This document shows, in pieces, positions 55,330 through 64,000 of a stretch of DNA of 64,000 bases (position 1 is the stretch's first letter; every line of letters begins with the position of its first letter). Made by a program: the position numbers and the translations under genes. This stretch comes from Allobosea robiniae (GTDB taxonomy: Bacteria; Pseudomonadota; Alphaproteobacteria; Rhizobiales; Beijerinckiaceae), in assembly GCF_900102525.1 (NCBI RefSeq), contig NZ_FNBZ01000001.1:124001-188000 (forward strand), read 5' to 3'. A model generated the notes under the pieces. That model did no database searches and was not told the origin of the DNA. It saw only the letters and a list, made by a program, of their open reading frames with translations.

Positions 55330-56628
55330 TCACGCGTTGCGCGTCAGGCAGGCCAGATAGAACCCGTCCGTGCCGGTGCGCCGCGGCGAGAGCTGCAGGC
55401 CGTGGGTGGTGGCGAAGCGGGCGAGCAGGGAGAAGTCGCTTTCGGCGCCCCTGAGCACGTCGATCGGCGCGATTGCGGAGAAGCTCGCATGCTTGGCGAG
55501 GAAGGCGCGGATGGCCTCGTCGTTCTCCTCCGGCAGCACCGAGCAGGTGATGTAGGCGATGCGACCGCCCGGCTTCACCAGCCTGGCGGCGCGGGCCAGC
55601 ACCTCGGCCTGGTCCTTGATGCGCTCGGCCAGTGCGCCCGGGCGCACCCGCCATTTGGCATCCGGGTTGCGCCGCCAGGTACCGGAGCCGGTGCAAGGCG
55701 CGTCGACCAGGACGAGATCGACCTGTCCGGCGATATCGGCGAAGGGCTCGTGGCCGCGCGAGCGGGGAATGCGAACCTCGACGATGCCGGCGCCCGAGCG
55801 CGCCAGCCGGTCATGCAGGGGTGCGAGGCGACGGCTGTCGAGATCGGTGGCGTAGAGGCTGCCGCGATTGGCCATCAACGCCGCGAGCGCCAGCGTCTTG
55901 CCCCCTGCTCCGGCACAGAGGTCGATCACGGTCTGGCCGGGCCGGGCACCGGCGAGCAGCGTCACCAGTTGCGAGCCCTCGTCCTGGATCTCGAAAGCGC
56001 CGGCGAAGAAGCCGGGCTCGGTCTGCAGCGAAGGGCCGCGCCCGTCATGGCCGGGCTGGAAACGCAGCGCATCCGGAGACCAGGGTCCCTGCTCCGGCTC
56101 GAGATGGGCCAGATCGTTCAACACGGCGTCCCTGCCCGCCTTCAGGCGATTGACGCGCAGATCGATCGGCGCGCGCGCGGCCAGCGCCTCGCCCTCAGCG
56201 ATGGCGACCTCGCCCAATCCCGCCCGGAAAGAAGGCCAGAGCCATTCCGGCACGTCGGCCTGCACCCATTCGGGCGCGCCCTCGACCGAGAAAGCCGTGA
56301 GAAGCGCGGTCTCGTCGTCGCTCAAGGGTTCCGGCGCGTGGTTTTCGCCAGAGCAGAGTTCCGCGATCTCCGCGACGCCGAGGCCGCGCAAACCCGCGAG
56401 CATGCCGAGGACGAGCGCACGCGGCGTCTCCGACGCCATCGCATAGCCGGAGGAGGCCTTGCGCCGGAGCGCATCATAGACCAGCGAGGCGATGGCTGCG
56501 CGGTCCTTCGAGCCGGCGAAACGGCGCGACAGGCCCCAGTCCTTCAGGGAATCGGAGGCCGGCCGGCGGCGCTCGACGATATCCTGGAGCACCTCGATGG
56601 CAGCACTGATCCGGGCGGCTGGGGTCAT
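55330..56628 (-). CDS. RsmB/NOP-family RNA m5C methyltransferase
   Basis: A 432-residue SAM-dependent methyltransferase expected to make 5-methylcytosine in rRNA. The N-terminal NusB-like helical region is about residues 1-80. The SAM motif is VIDLCAGAGGKTLALAA. Motif IV is DAPCTGSGTWRRNPD, and motif VI with the catalytic Cys is ITCSVLPEEN. Its target base is not readable, so I leave the symbol empty. It is divergent from the small lipoprotein gene at 56809. Confidence 0.92.
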   Translation of the reverse strand: MTPAARISAAIEVLQDIVERRRPASDSLKDWGLSRRFAGSKDRAAIASLVYDALRRKASSGYAMASETPRALVLGMLAGLRGLGVAEIAELCSGENHAPEPLSDDETALLTAFSVEGAPEWVQADVPEWLWPSFRAGLGEVAIAEGEALAARAPIDLRVNRLKAGRDAVLNDLAHLEPEQGPWSPDALRFQPGHDGRGPSLQTEPGFFAGAFEIQDEGSQLVTLLAGARPGQTVIDLCAGAGGKTLALAALMANRGSLYATDLDSRRLAPLHDRLARSGAGIVEVRIPRSRGHEPFADIAGQVDLVLVDAPCTGSGTWRRNPDAKWRVRPGALAERIKDQAEVLARAARLVKPGGRIAYITCSVLPEENDEAIRAFLAKHASFSAIAPIDVLRGAESDFSLLARFATTHGLQLSPRRTGTDGFYLACLTRNA

Positions 56629-56808
56629 GACGTTTCAATCCTGGCGCCGGACGGCTTCCGGGCGCCGCAAACACGGTGTCGAACATGTTTCGACCGATTC
56701 AAGCATGACGCCGGGGCATAAGCCTCCCATTGCCACACTCTTGACGCGGTCGTTCCACAAGCGGAAAGACGATGCAACCGCATGTCGCGGCCATTGGGAT
56801 ACACACAC

Positions 56809-56946
56809 ATGAAAAGCGCCAGCCGCATCGTCATCCTGAGCCTCGTCGCGCTCGGCCTCGCCGCCTGCGCCACCCAGCAGCCGGACTACACCCCGCCGGC
56901 CTCCAAGCGCCTTGACGCCAAGACGACCCTCGAGAACCGCCGCTGA
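56809..56946 (+). CDS. Small lipoprotein
   Basis: A 45-residue protein with signal segment SASRIVILSLVALG and lipobox LAAC (Cys near residue 20). A short hydrophilic mature part of about 25 residues follows (TQQPDYTPPASKR). GGGA lies upstream of ATG 56809, and a clear terminator follows. Function is unknown; such tiny lipoproteins are common in the outer membrane of alphaproteobacteria. Confidence 0.72.
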   Translation: MKSASRIVILSLVALGLAACATQQPDYTPPASKRLDAKTTLENRR

Positions 56947-57018
56947 GATTTCGCGGAGCGGCAAAGGCTGGCTGCGTCGAAGCGGCCGCCCGATCCCGCC
57001 CGCATCGGCAATCGCACC

Positions 57019-57055
57019 AAAACCCGCGCCGGCTTTCGTCGGGGCGGGTTTTTAT
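57019..57055 (+). terminator. Rho-independent terminator of the small lipoprotein gene
   Basis: AAAACCCGC (57019-57027) pairs with GCGGGTTTT (57044-57052) around an inner stem-loop, followed by further T residues. It begins about 73 bases after the stop codon. Confidence 0.85.
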
Positions 57056-57166
57056 ATGGGCGACGCGATCGGTAGAAGACCCGAGGCACGCGGCCGCTCA
57101 ACTTTCGGCCAACTGTCATCGGGACAGCGCCGATGCTAGCCTTCCACTAGGGTGGAGGAACGGTCG

Positions 57167-57415
57167 ATGATACGCTTCGGGGCTATCTCGCTAGCTCTTC
57201 TATCGCTCGCGCTGGCAGATGCGGCGGCAGCCCAGCAGATCTATCGCCACGAGCCGGCCAAAGGGCTGATCCGAGCCGGTCAAAAGATACTGGTCGATGA
57301 CGGCAGATGCCCGCGAGGACAGATCCTCGAGGTGACCGGCGGCACAAATCCGGGCCTCAGGGCCCGGCAAGGCCAATCGACGGAGCGTGAACGTCGTTGC
57401 ATTCCGCGCGGTTGA
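57167..57415 (+). CDS. Exported protein, DUF6719-like
   Basis: An 82-residue protein with a signal peptide (IRFGAISLALLSLALADAAAA, cut near residue 23). The mature part IYRHEPAKGLIRAGQKILVDDGRCPRGQ is followed by EVTGGTNPG and a terminal RRCIPRG, and it resembles DUF6719 proteins of related bacteria. Two Cys could form one disulfide. GGAGGAA precedes ATG 57167. Function is unknown. Confidence 0.68.
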   Translation: MIRFGAISLALLSLALADAAAAQQIYRHEPAKGLIRAGQKILVDDGRCPRGQILEVTGGTNPGLRARQGQSTERERRCIPRG

Positions 57416-57562
57416 GCGGCGACAGTTTCGACCAGACGCCGCGCCACACGCTTCCGCGCGGCGCCCCAGACCCGCCCCAGATTCACCAAGCGCCAGCCTT
57501 CATGCCGGCGTCATATCCGCCGACCTAAGTTCGCCGGCATTTCCGCAAGACCGGGTCAGGCC

Positions 57563-58723
57563 ATGACAAAGAACTTCCTTCTCTCGACCACGCTCCTTGC
57601 CGCGCTGTCCTTCCAGGCACCGATCGCGCTTGCGCAGGGGGCTCCGACGCTGTCTGGCCAGAAGCCGCTGGTCATTGCCCATCGCGGCGCCAGCGGCTAC
57701 CTGCCCGAGCATACGATCGAAGGCTACAAGCTCGCGATCGAGCAGGGCGCCGACTTCATCGAGCCCGACCTCGTCTCGACCAGGGACGGCGTGCTCGTCG
57801 TCCGCCACGAGCCGATGCTATCAGGCACGACCGATGTCGCGGATCGCCCGGAATTCGCCAATCGCAAGACCACGCGCAAGGTCGACGGCGTCGACACCAC
57901 CGACTGGTTCGCCAACGACTTCACCGCCGCCGAGATCAAGACGCTGAAGGCGAAGCAGGCCTTCGCCGATCGCGACCCCTCCCATAACGGCAAGTACCAG
58001 ATCCCGACCTTCCAGGAGGTGATCGACCTCGCCAAGGCCGAAAGCGCCCGCACCGGCCGCACCATCGGCATCTATCCCGAGACCAAGCATCCGACCTATC
58101 ACGCCGCGCTCGGCCTCGCCTTCGAGGACAAGCTTTTGGACATGCTCAAGGCCGCCGGCTGGAGCGACAAGACCGCGCCGGTCTTCATCCAGAGCTTCGA
58201 GACCGCGAACCTCAAATACCTGCGCCCGAAGACGCAGTTGCGCCTTGTCCAGCTCATCGATGGCGACGGCGTCGACAAGGACGGCAAGGTCACGCTCGTC
58301 GCGCCCTTCGACCGGCCCTATGATTTCGCCGTGCTGGGCGACAAGCGGACCTTCCAGGACATGCTCTCGGCCGAGGGCCTCAAGGAGATCGCGACCTATG
58401 CCGACGGCGTCGGCCCCTGGAAGCCCTATCTGATCGGCGCCAGGCAGACGATCGGCGCCGACGGCAAGCCCCAGGACCTCAATGGCGACGGCGCGATCGA
58501 CGAGCGCGACCGCACGCTGATCGCGCCGACCAATGTGGTGAAGGACGCCCATGCCGCCGGCCTGCTGGTCCATAGCTGGACCTTCCGCAGCGAGCCGAAG
58601 CGGCTGACCTCCGATTTCAAGGGCGATGCGGGCGCCGAGTACAAGGCGTTCTTCGCGCTCGGCCTCGACGGACTGTTCTCGGATTTCCCCGATCAGGCCG
58701 TGAAGGCGCGCGACGGCAAGTAA
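57563..58723 (+). CDS. Glycerophosphodiester phosphodiesterase, periplasmic
   Basis: A 386-residue exported GDPD enzyme. The signal peptide is cut after ALAQ near residue 25. The GDPD core starts with the catalytic His in [14 protein letters not shown]. Metal and active-site residues follow in [20 protein letters not shown] and later YPETKHP. It hydrolyses glycerophosphodiesters to glycerol 3-phosphate and an alcohol. The presence of a signal and the long length (about 385) fit the GlpQ type. It is convergent with the small gene at 58808. Confidence 0.95.
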   Translation: MTKNFLLSTTLLAALSFQAPIALAQGAPTLSGQKPLVIAHRGASGYLPEHTIEGYKLAIEQGADFIEPDLVSTRDGVLVVRHEPMLSGTTDVADRPEFANRKTTRKVDGVDTTDWFANDFTAAEIKTLKAKQAFADRDPSHNGKYQIPTFQEVIDLAKAESARTGRTIGIYPETKHPTYHAALGLAFEDKLLDMLKAAGWSDKTAPVFIQSFETANLKYLRPKTQLRLVQLIDGDGVDKDGKVTLVAPFDRPYDFAVLGDKRTFQDMLSAEGLKEIATYADGVGPWKPYLIGARQTIGADGKPQDLNGDGAIDERDRTLIAPTNVVKDAHAAGLLVHSWTFRSEPKRLTSDFKGDAGAEYKAFFALGLDGLFSDFPDQAVKARDGK

Positions 58724-58737
58724 GCCCGATCTTGGCA

Positions 58738-58771
58738 GAAGGCCCGCGACGCCAGGCGTCGCGGGCCTTCT
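58738..58771. terminator. Long stem between convergent genes
   Basis: GAAGGCCCGCGACG and CGTCGCGGGCCTTC form a 14 bp perfect stem with a short loop. It lies between the stops of the convergent phosphodiesterase gene and the gene at 58808, so it may act in both directions. T-runs are weak. Confidence 0.6.
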
Positions 58772-58807
58772 CATGGGCAGATGTCGCGCCTTCCGGCACG
58801 GCTGAAC

Positions 58808-59089
58808 TCAATCGCAGACGCGGGTCGTCCGGCGCACAACGCCGCGCGGGGTCTCGCGCTCGGTCGTCACGGTGCGGCAGTCGCGGCGCGAATTCGCACG
58901 GCGCCATTCACGCTCGCGATGACGATCGTACCGGTCGCGCCGCTCCTCGCGGATTTCGCGATCGATGGCCCGCTCGCGCGGCGAGCGCGTATCGACGCTG
59001 ACGCCGCCGGGGCCGACATTGATCGACTGGGCATAGGCTCCGCCACTCATCAGAAGCGCGACGAGCAGGGCAGGAACAAGACGTTTCAT
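58808..59089 (-). CDS. Small exported Arg-rich protein
   Basis: A 93-residue protein with a signal peptide cut after GGAYA near residue 20. A short SINVGPGGVSVDTR stretch follows. Then comes a run very rich in R, E and D (IDREIREERRDRYDRHRE), and a C-terminal part with two Cys (DCRTVTTER and RVCD). Related proteins are frequent in Bosea-like and Bradyrhizobium-like bacteria but have no assigned function. It lies downstream of no operon partner. Confidence 0.68.
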   Translation of the reverse strand: MKRLVPALLVALLMSGGAYAQSINVGPGGVSVDTRSPRERAIDREIREERRDRYDRHREREWRRANSRRDCRTVTTERETPRGVVRRTTRVCD

Positions 59090-59149
59090 GACGTATCCTC
59101 CGTTCCCGTCACCAACCGGTTACGCAAGGATTCGTTCCGACCTCCCCTG

Positions 59150-59182
59150 AAACGCAAAACGCGCCGGCAGAGCCGGCGCGCT
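59150..59182 (-). terminator. Rho-independent terminator of the aap operon
   Basis: On the minus strand CGCGCCGGC and GCCGGCGCG form a 9 bp stem (59180-59172 with 59168-59160) with a 3-base loop, followed by GTTTTGCGTTT. It begins 30 bases after the aapP-like stop codon. Confidence 0.85.
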
Positions 59183-59209
59183 TGCGGTTTTCGATGGGAA
59201 TACCCGCTC

Positions 59210-60010
<801 letters not shown>

Positions 60011-60024
60011 GGTTGTCGTCCCTC

Positions 60025-61404
60025 TCAACGTTTTTGGCCGGCGGCGAGGCGCTTCTCGACCGCGATCGAGTAGCGCGACATTCCCCAGCAGCACAGGAAA
60101 TAGAAGATGGCGGCGAAGGCGTAGCCTGTCGACCGTGTCGTCGGCGTCGCCCAGGTCGGATCGATCAGCGTCGCCTCGATGGTGCGCAGGAAGTCGAAGA
60201 TGCCGACGATGGTGACCAGCGTCGTGTCCTTGAACAGCCCGATGAAGGTGTTGACGATGCCGGGAATGACGATCCGCAGCGCCTGCGGCAGGATGATCAG
60301 GCGCATCATCTGCCAGTAGCCGAGGCCGAGCGACATCGCGCCTTCGTACTGGCCCTTCGGCATCGCCTGCAGGCCGCCGCGCACCACCTCCGCCATATAG
60401 GCGGCAGCGAAGAGCGCGACGCCGATCAGCGGCCGCAGCAAACGGTCCGGCGAATATTCCTGCGGCACGAAGAGCGGCAGCATGGTGTTCGCCATGAACA
60501 GCACCGTGATCAGCGGCACGCCGCGCACGAACTCGATGAAGATCACCGAGAGCAGCTGGATCGCCGGCAGCTTGGAGCGGCGGCCGAGCGCCAGCAGCAC
60601 GCCGAGCGGCAGCGAGAAGACGATGCCGACCGCCGAGATCAGGAAGGTCACGGTCATGCCGCCCCAGAGGCCGGTATCGACGCGCGGCAGCCCGATCCTG
60701 TCGGCGAGCACCGCCAGGAGCCCGAAGACGACGAGTGACATCAGGATCAGGCGCTTGGGCCGGTAGAAGCGCTGCCAGGCCGGCATGGCCTCCTCGACCG
60801 CGAGCTGGCCCTCGCCGATCCAGAACTTCATCAGCCCCGGCGCGAAGGAGAGCACCAGATAGAGCACCGCCAGCGCGAAGGTGACGAGGATCAGGAAGCG
60901 CAGGAAGCTCTCCGCGCGCTCGCCGCCGAGCAGCAGGATGAAGGCGCTCGCCGGCATGATGACGAAGAAGAAGAAGAAGCCGACCTTCTTCAGCGGCATC
61001 TTGTTCCAGAGCAGCCAGACCACGCCGAGCGCGAACATCGCGAAGACGATGTTGACCCGCCAGCGCTCCGCCACCGGATAGGAGCCGTAGATGAAGTACT
61101 GGGTGCGGTCCGCGATATAGGCCCAGCAGGCGCCGACCGGGCGCCCGACCTTGTCGGCGAGGCAGGCGTCGCGGTTCGCGCCGGTCCAGACCGCATCGAG
61201 GAAGTAGAAGCGGATCATCCCCGGAACCGTGTCGATCACCAGCCAGACGCAGAGCAGCGTCAGGATGATATTGAGCGGGCTCGAGAACAGGTTCGTCCTG
61301 ATCCAGGCCAGCGGGCCGGCGACGGAGAGCGGTGCCGGCTCCTGCTCGAGGGTTTCCCTGCGGACGAAGGCGTAGGGCGCGTTTTCGGTTGTTGCGTCGG
61401 TCAT
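60025..61404 (-). CDS. aapM: General amino-acid ABC transporter permease AapM
   Basis: A 459-residue permease. The long N-terminal extension with extra membrane segments (residues about 1-220) is typical of AapM. The C-terminal half is the standard His/Glu/Gln permease domain with the EAA loop [26 protein letters not shown], identified by its EGAMSLGL and LPQAL parts. It pairs with AapQ. It begins 10 bases after aapQ. Confidence 0.95.
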   Translation of the reverse strand: MTDATTENAPYAFVRRETLEQEPAPLSVAGPLAWIRTNLFSSPLNIILTLLCVWLVIDTVPGMIRFYFLDAVWTGANRDACLADKVGRPVGACWAYIADRTQYFIYGSYPVAERWRVNIVFAMFALGVVWLLWNKMPLKKVGFFFFFVIMPASAFILLLGGERAESFLRFLILVTFALAVLYLVLSFAPGLMKFWIGEGQLAVEEAMPAWQRFYRPKRLILMSLVVFGLLAVLADRIGLPRVDTGLWGGMTVTFLISAVGIVFSLPLGVLLALGRRSKLPAIQLLSVIFIEFVRGVPLITVLFMANTMLPLFVPQEYSPDRLLRPLIGVALFAAAYMAEVVRGGLQAMPKGQYEGAMSLGLGYWQMMRLIILPQALRIVIPGIVNTFIGLFKDTTLVTIVGIFDFLRTIEATLIDPTWATPTTRSTGYAFAAIFYFLCCWGMSRYSIAVEKRLAAGQKR

Positions 61405-61414
61405 CGCGCGGCCC

Positions 61415-62611
61415 TCACCGTTCCACCAGCGCCATGCGCTTGTTGTAGATGTTCATGAACAGCGATGTCACCAGCGAGATCGTCAGATAGACCGCCATCG
61501 TGATCGCCACGACCTCGACCGCCTGGCCGGTCTGGTTCAGCACCGTGCCGGTGAAGACCTGGACGAGATCGGGATAGCCGATCGCCACCGCCAGCGACGA
61601 GTTCTTGGTCAGGTTGAGGTAGTTGGAGGTCAGCGGCGGGATGATGACGCGCATCGCCTGCGGAATGACGACGAGCTTCAGCGTCGGCCCGTTGCGCAGG
61701 CCCAGCGCATGGGCGGCCTCGGTCTGCCCTTTCGACACCGCGAGGATGCCGGCGCGCACGACCTCGGCGATGAAGCCGGCCGTATAGGTCGTCAGGCCGA
61801 TCAACAGCGCGACGAATTCCGGGAAGATCTGGACACCACCGCGCAGATTGAAGCCGGCGAGTTCGGGATAGACGAAGGTGACCGGCCGGCCCAGGACGAA
61901 ATAGATCAGCGTCGGCACGACCACGATCAGGGCGAGCGCGACCCAGCCGATCGGATATTGCCTGCCGGTCGCGGCCTGCTGCTTGTGCGCCCAGGAGCGG
62001 AAGATGAAGGTGGCGACGAGACCGATCAGGAACGCCCATATGATCAGGCTGCCGCCGGGACCCAGGTGCGGATCGGGAAGGTAAAGGCCGCGGTTGTTGA
62101 GCAGCGCTCCAGCCGGCAGCGCGATCGACTGGCGCGGGTTCGGCAGCGGCTTCAGCACCGCGTTGTACCAGAAGAACAGCTGGAGCAGCAGCGGGATGTT
62201 GCGGATGACCTCGACATAGATCATCGCCAGCTTGGAGATGACCCAGTTGTTCGACAGCCGGGCGACACCGACGAAGAAGCCGAGGAAGGTCGCGAAGATG
62301 ATGCCGAGCCCGGCGACCAGCAGCGTGTTCAACAGGCCGACGATGAAGGCGTCGCCATAGGTCGAGCCGCCCGCGGCCGAGAACGGGATCAGCTTCTGGT
62401 TGATGTCGAAGCCGGCGGCGTTGTGCCAGAAGCCGAAGCCGGAGGCGATCTTCTGCGCGCGCAGGTTCTCGATCGCGTTCGAAGCCGCCGACCAGATCAG
62501 GAAGACGACGATCGCCACCAGAGCAGCCTGATAGACATAGCCCCGGACCTTCGGGTCGTAGAATAACGACGCCTTGCCGGGTGATACCTGTTCGCTCGGA
62601 ATGCTCGACAC
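61415..62611 (-). CDS. aapQ: General amino-acid ABC transporter permease AapQ
   Basis: A 398-residue permease with the large periplasmic insertion characteristic of AapQ (segments such as NAVLKPLPNPRQSIALP). The C-terminal EAA loop reads EAAHALGLRNGPTLKLVVIPQAMR, given by its EAAHALGL and IPQAM parts. It forms the membrane channel with AapM. It lies about 370 bp downstream of the binding-protein gene. Confidence 0.95.
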   Translation of the reverse strand: MSSIPSEQVSPGKASLFYDPKVRGYVYQAALVAIVVFLIWSAASNAIENLRAQKIASGFGFWHNAAGFDINQKLIPFSAAGGSTYGDAFIVGLLNTLLVAGLGIIFATFLGFFVGVARLSNNWVISKLAMIYVEVIRNIPLLLQLFFWYNAVLKPLPNPRQSIALPAGALLNNRGLYLPDPHLGPGGSLIIWAFLIGLVATFIFRSWAHKQQAATGRQYPIGWVALALIVVVPTLIYFVLGRPVTFVYPELAGFNLRGGVQIFPEFVALLIGLTTYTAGFIAEVVRAGILAVSKGQTEAAHALGLRNGPTLKLVVIPQAMRVIIPPLTSNYLNLTKNSSLAVAIGYPDLVQVFTGTVLNQTGQAVEVVAITMAVYLTISLVTSLFMNIYNKRMALVER

Positions 62612-62748
62612 CTGTCACGCCCTTTTTGTTTCGCTTGTCGTGGCCGGCGATCCTGCAGCGGTGCGGTTGCGCTGCTGTCGTCTTGTTGTCCGTGCCACTC
62701 TTCTGGTTTTGCGAACGGCGCCCGGCCGGCAGGCCGCGCGCCCTTCCC

Positions 62749-62829
62749 TTACGTCCCGGCCCGGCGCAGCGCGTTGCTCTGCGACAGGTATCCGGCACCG
62801 GCGGCCGCCGGCGCGATGATGTTCCTCAT
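62749..62829 (-). CDS. Possible small reading frame between aapJ and aapQ
   Basis: A 26-codon frame starting at ATG 62829, with AGGGGA five bases upstream. The predicted peptide begins MRNIIAPAAAGAGYLSQSN and ends in RRAGT. It lies in the 372 bp space between the aapJ stop and aapQ start, where nothing else is visible. It could be chance; start context is its only support. Confidence 0.3.
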   Translation of the reverse strand: MRNIIAPAAAGAGYLSQSNALRRAGT

Positions 62830-62983
62830 GCGGTTCCCCTGTTCGGAGCGGGTTCGTCCCGCCCTCGGCCAGCCAGCAAGCTTCGCGCCAACCGGCGCGA
62901 CCCCTGCCTCGATTCCTTCGTCTCGCACAGGGCTGCCTCGCCCTGTCCCGTCATCTTTCGAACCGGCCGCCCTCCGGTCGTCT

Positions 62984-64000
62984 TCAGCGGATCGGCGGAG
63001 CGTATTGCAGGCCCCCCTTGGTCCACAGCGCATTCTGGCCACGTTCGATCTTCAGAGGCGAGTCCCGACCGAGATTTCTCTCAAAAGATTCACCATAATT
63101 GCCGACATGGCGAACGATGCGATAGGCCCAGTCGCGATCCAGGCCGAGTGCCTCGCCGAAATGACCCTCCAGGCCGAGCAGCCGGCGGACGTCAGGCTGC
63201 TCCGAGGCCCGCATGGAATCGACATTGCCCTGGCCCACGCCCAGCTCTTCGGCATCGACCATGGCGAAGAGCGTCCACTTCACCAGGTCGAACCATTGGT
63301 CGTCGCCATGGCGCACGGCGGGGCCGAGTGGCTCCTTCGAGATCGTTTCGGGCAGGATGACGTGCTCCTGCGGCGCTGCCAGCTTCATCCGCTGGATCGC
63401 CAGCCCGGCCCGGTCATAGGCATAGGCGTCGCAGCGGCCGCTGGCATAGGCGTCGACGGTTTCCTCGCTGCCCTTGAAGGTGACGATCTCGTATTTCAGG
63501 CCGTGGCTGCGAAAGAAGTCGGCAACATTGAGCTCGGTCGTGGTGCCCTGCTCGGTGCAGACGGACGAGCCCGCAAGCTGCAAGGCAGAAGTCAGACCGA
63601 GCCTGGCACGAACCATGAAGCCTTCGCCGCCATAGAAATTGATGCCGGTGAAGTTGAGACCGAGTGCGGCATCGCGCGCCATCGACCAGGTCGAGGTGCG
63701 TGACAGAAGATCGACCTCGCCCGTCTGGAGCGCGGTGAAGCGGTCCTTCGACAGGAGGGGAATGAATTTCACCTTCTCGGGATCGTCGAAGATCGCGGCC
63801 GCGACGGCCCGGCAGAGATCGACATCGAAACCGGTCCAGCGCCCCTGCCTGTCGGGAATGGAAAACCCCGCCAGCGAGGGAGCCACGCCGCAGATGACGG
63901 CGCCGCGATGCCTGACCTGCTCCAGCAGGCCGCCGGCGGGCGCCGCTCGTCCACTGTCGGGCGCGAGGGCGGCCATGGCGGCCAATGCCAGCGCAAGGAT
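62984..64000 (-). CDS. aapJ: General amino-acid ABC transporter binding protein AapJ, 5' end outside window
   Basis: A periplasmic binding protein for L-amino acids, 338 residues visible. The start codon and part of the signal peptide lie beyond position 64000; the visible beginning (ILALALAAMAALA) is the end of the hydrophobic core. Family 3 features are clear: GFDVDLCRAVAAAIF, SRTSTWSMARDAALGLNF, CTEQGTTTELN and a C-terminal NALWTKGGLQYAPPIR, which is strongly AapJ-like. Its two Cys (VICGVAP, SSVCTEQ) match the family. It heads the aapJQMP operon. Confidence 0.94.
   Translation of the reverse strand: MLALALAAMAALAPDSGRAAPAGGLLEQVRHRGAVICGVAPSLAGFSIPDRQGRWTGFDVDLCRAVAAAIFDDPEKVKFIPLLSKDRFTALQTGEVDLLSRTSTWSMARDAALGLNFTGINFYGGEGFMVRARLGLTSALQLAGSSVCTEQGTTTELNVADFFRSHGLKYEIVTFKGSEETVDAYASGRCDAYAYDRAGLAIQRMKLAAPQEHVILPETISKEPLGPAVRHGDDQWFDLVKWTLFAMVDAEELGVGQGNVDSMRASEQPDVRRLLGLEGHFGEALGLDRDWAYRIVRHVGNYGESFERNLGRDSPLKIERGQNALWTKGGLQYAPPIR

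Overview
The window is a chromosomal segment of a GC-rich alphaproteobacterium. The layout fits the order Hyphomicrobiales and the proteins look Bosea-like, although no rRNA is present to fix the genus. Supporting signs are the tig-clpP-clpX-lon block, the rnr-DUF983-Nudix-rpmG run, a cysteine-free ribosomal protein L33, and an AapJQMP-type general amino-acid ABC transporter. I see no complete insertion sequence, CRISPR array, phage or plasmid gene. Base composition is even except for a few AT-richer regulatory gaps.

Layout, left to right. 1-4.7 kb: the 3'-truncated end of an RND efflux adaptor gene, an MFS permease, an AraC regulator with a near-ideal FNR/FixK-type promoter upstream, and an alpha/beta-hydrolase lipoprotein. 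5-9.7 kb: three genes on the plus strand, an AbgT-type transporter, an M20 peptidase and an SLC13 permease with two RCK-C domains. 9.9-12.8 kb: small exported proteins, tRNA-Asp, tRNA-Val and a gene-poor gap next to tRNA-Asp. 12.9-19.6 kb: the ATP-dependent proteolysis and folding block (lon, clpX, clpP, tig) and tRNA-Leu. 19.8-24.1 kb: a multicopper-oxidase-fold protein without its type-1 copper ligands, gluconate kinase and 6-phosphogluconate dehydrogenase, and an AraC/DUF2000 pair with overlapping start codons. 24.3-29.7 kb: a tiny reading frame behind an ideal Shine-Dalgarno, the rnr run, rpmG and two small genes.

29.8-52.8 kb is a catabolic island of three transcription units. Unit A (minus) holds a POPT-type ABC importer, a three-subunit FAD/2Fe-2S amine dehydrogenase, RidA and an enolase-superfamily enzyme. 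Unit B (plus) holds a second three-subunit dehydrogenase followed by hyuA and hyuB (oxoprolinase/hydantoinase type). Unit C (plus) is a peptide-type ABC importer in which one permease and both ATPases are fused into one 917-residue protein. Two LysR genes sit between units A and B. The LysR/unit B promoter gap and the unit C promoter gap share the motif CTATAACT-N5-AATA. I infer one regulon that imports and oxidises an unidentified secondary-amine or cyclic amino-acid compound, possibly opine-like.

52.9-64 kb returns to housekeeping and transport: guaA, a small hydrolase, an RsmB-type rRNA methyltransferase, small exported proteins, a glycerophosphodiester phosphodiesterase, and the aapJ(partial)-aapQ-aapM-aapP operon running off the right edge.
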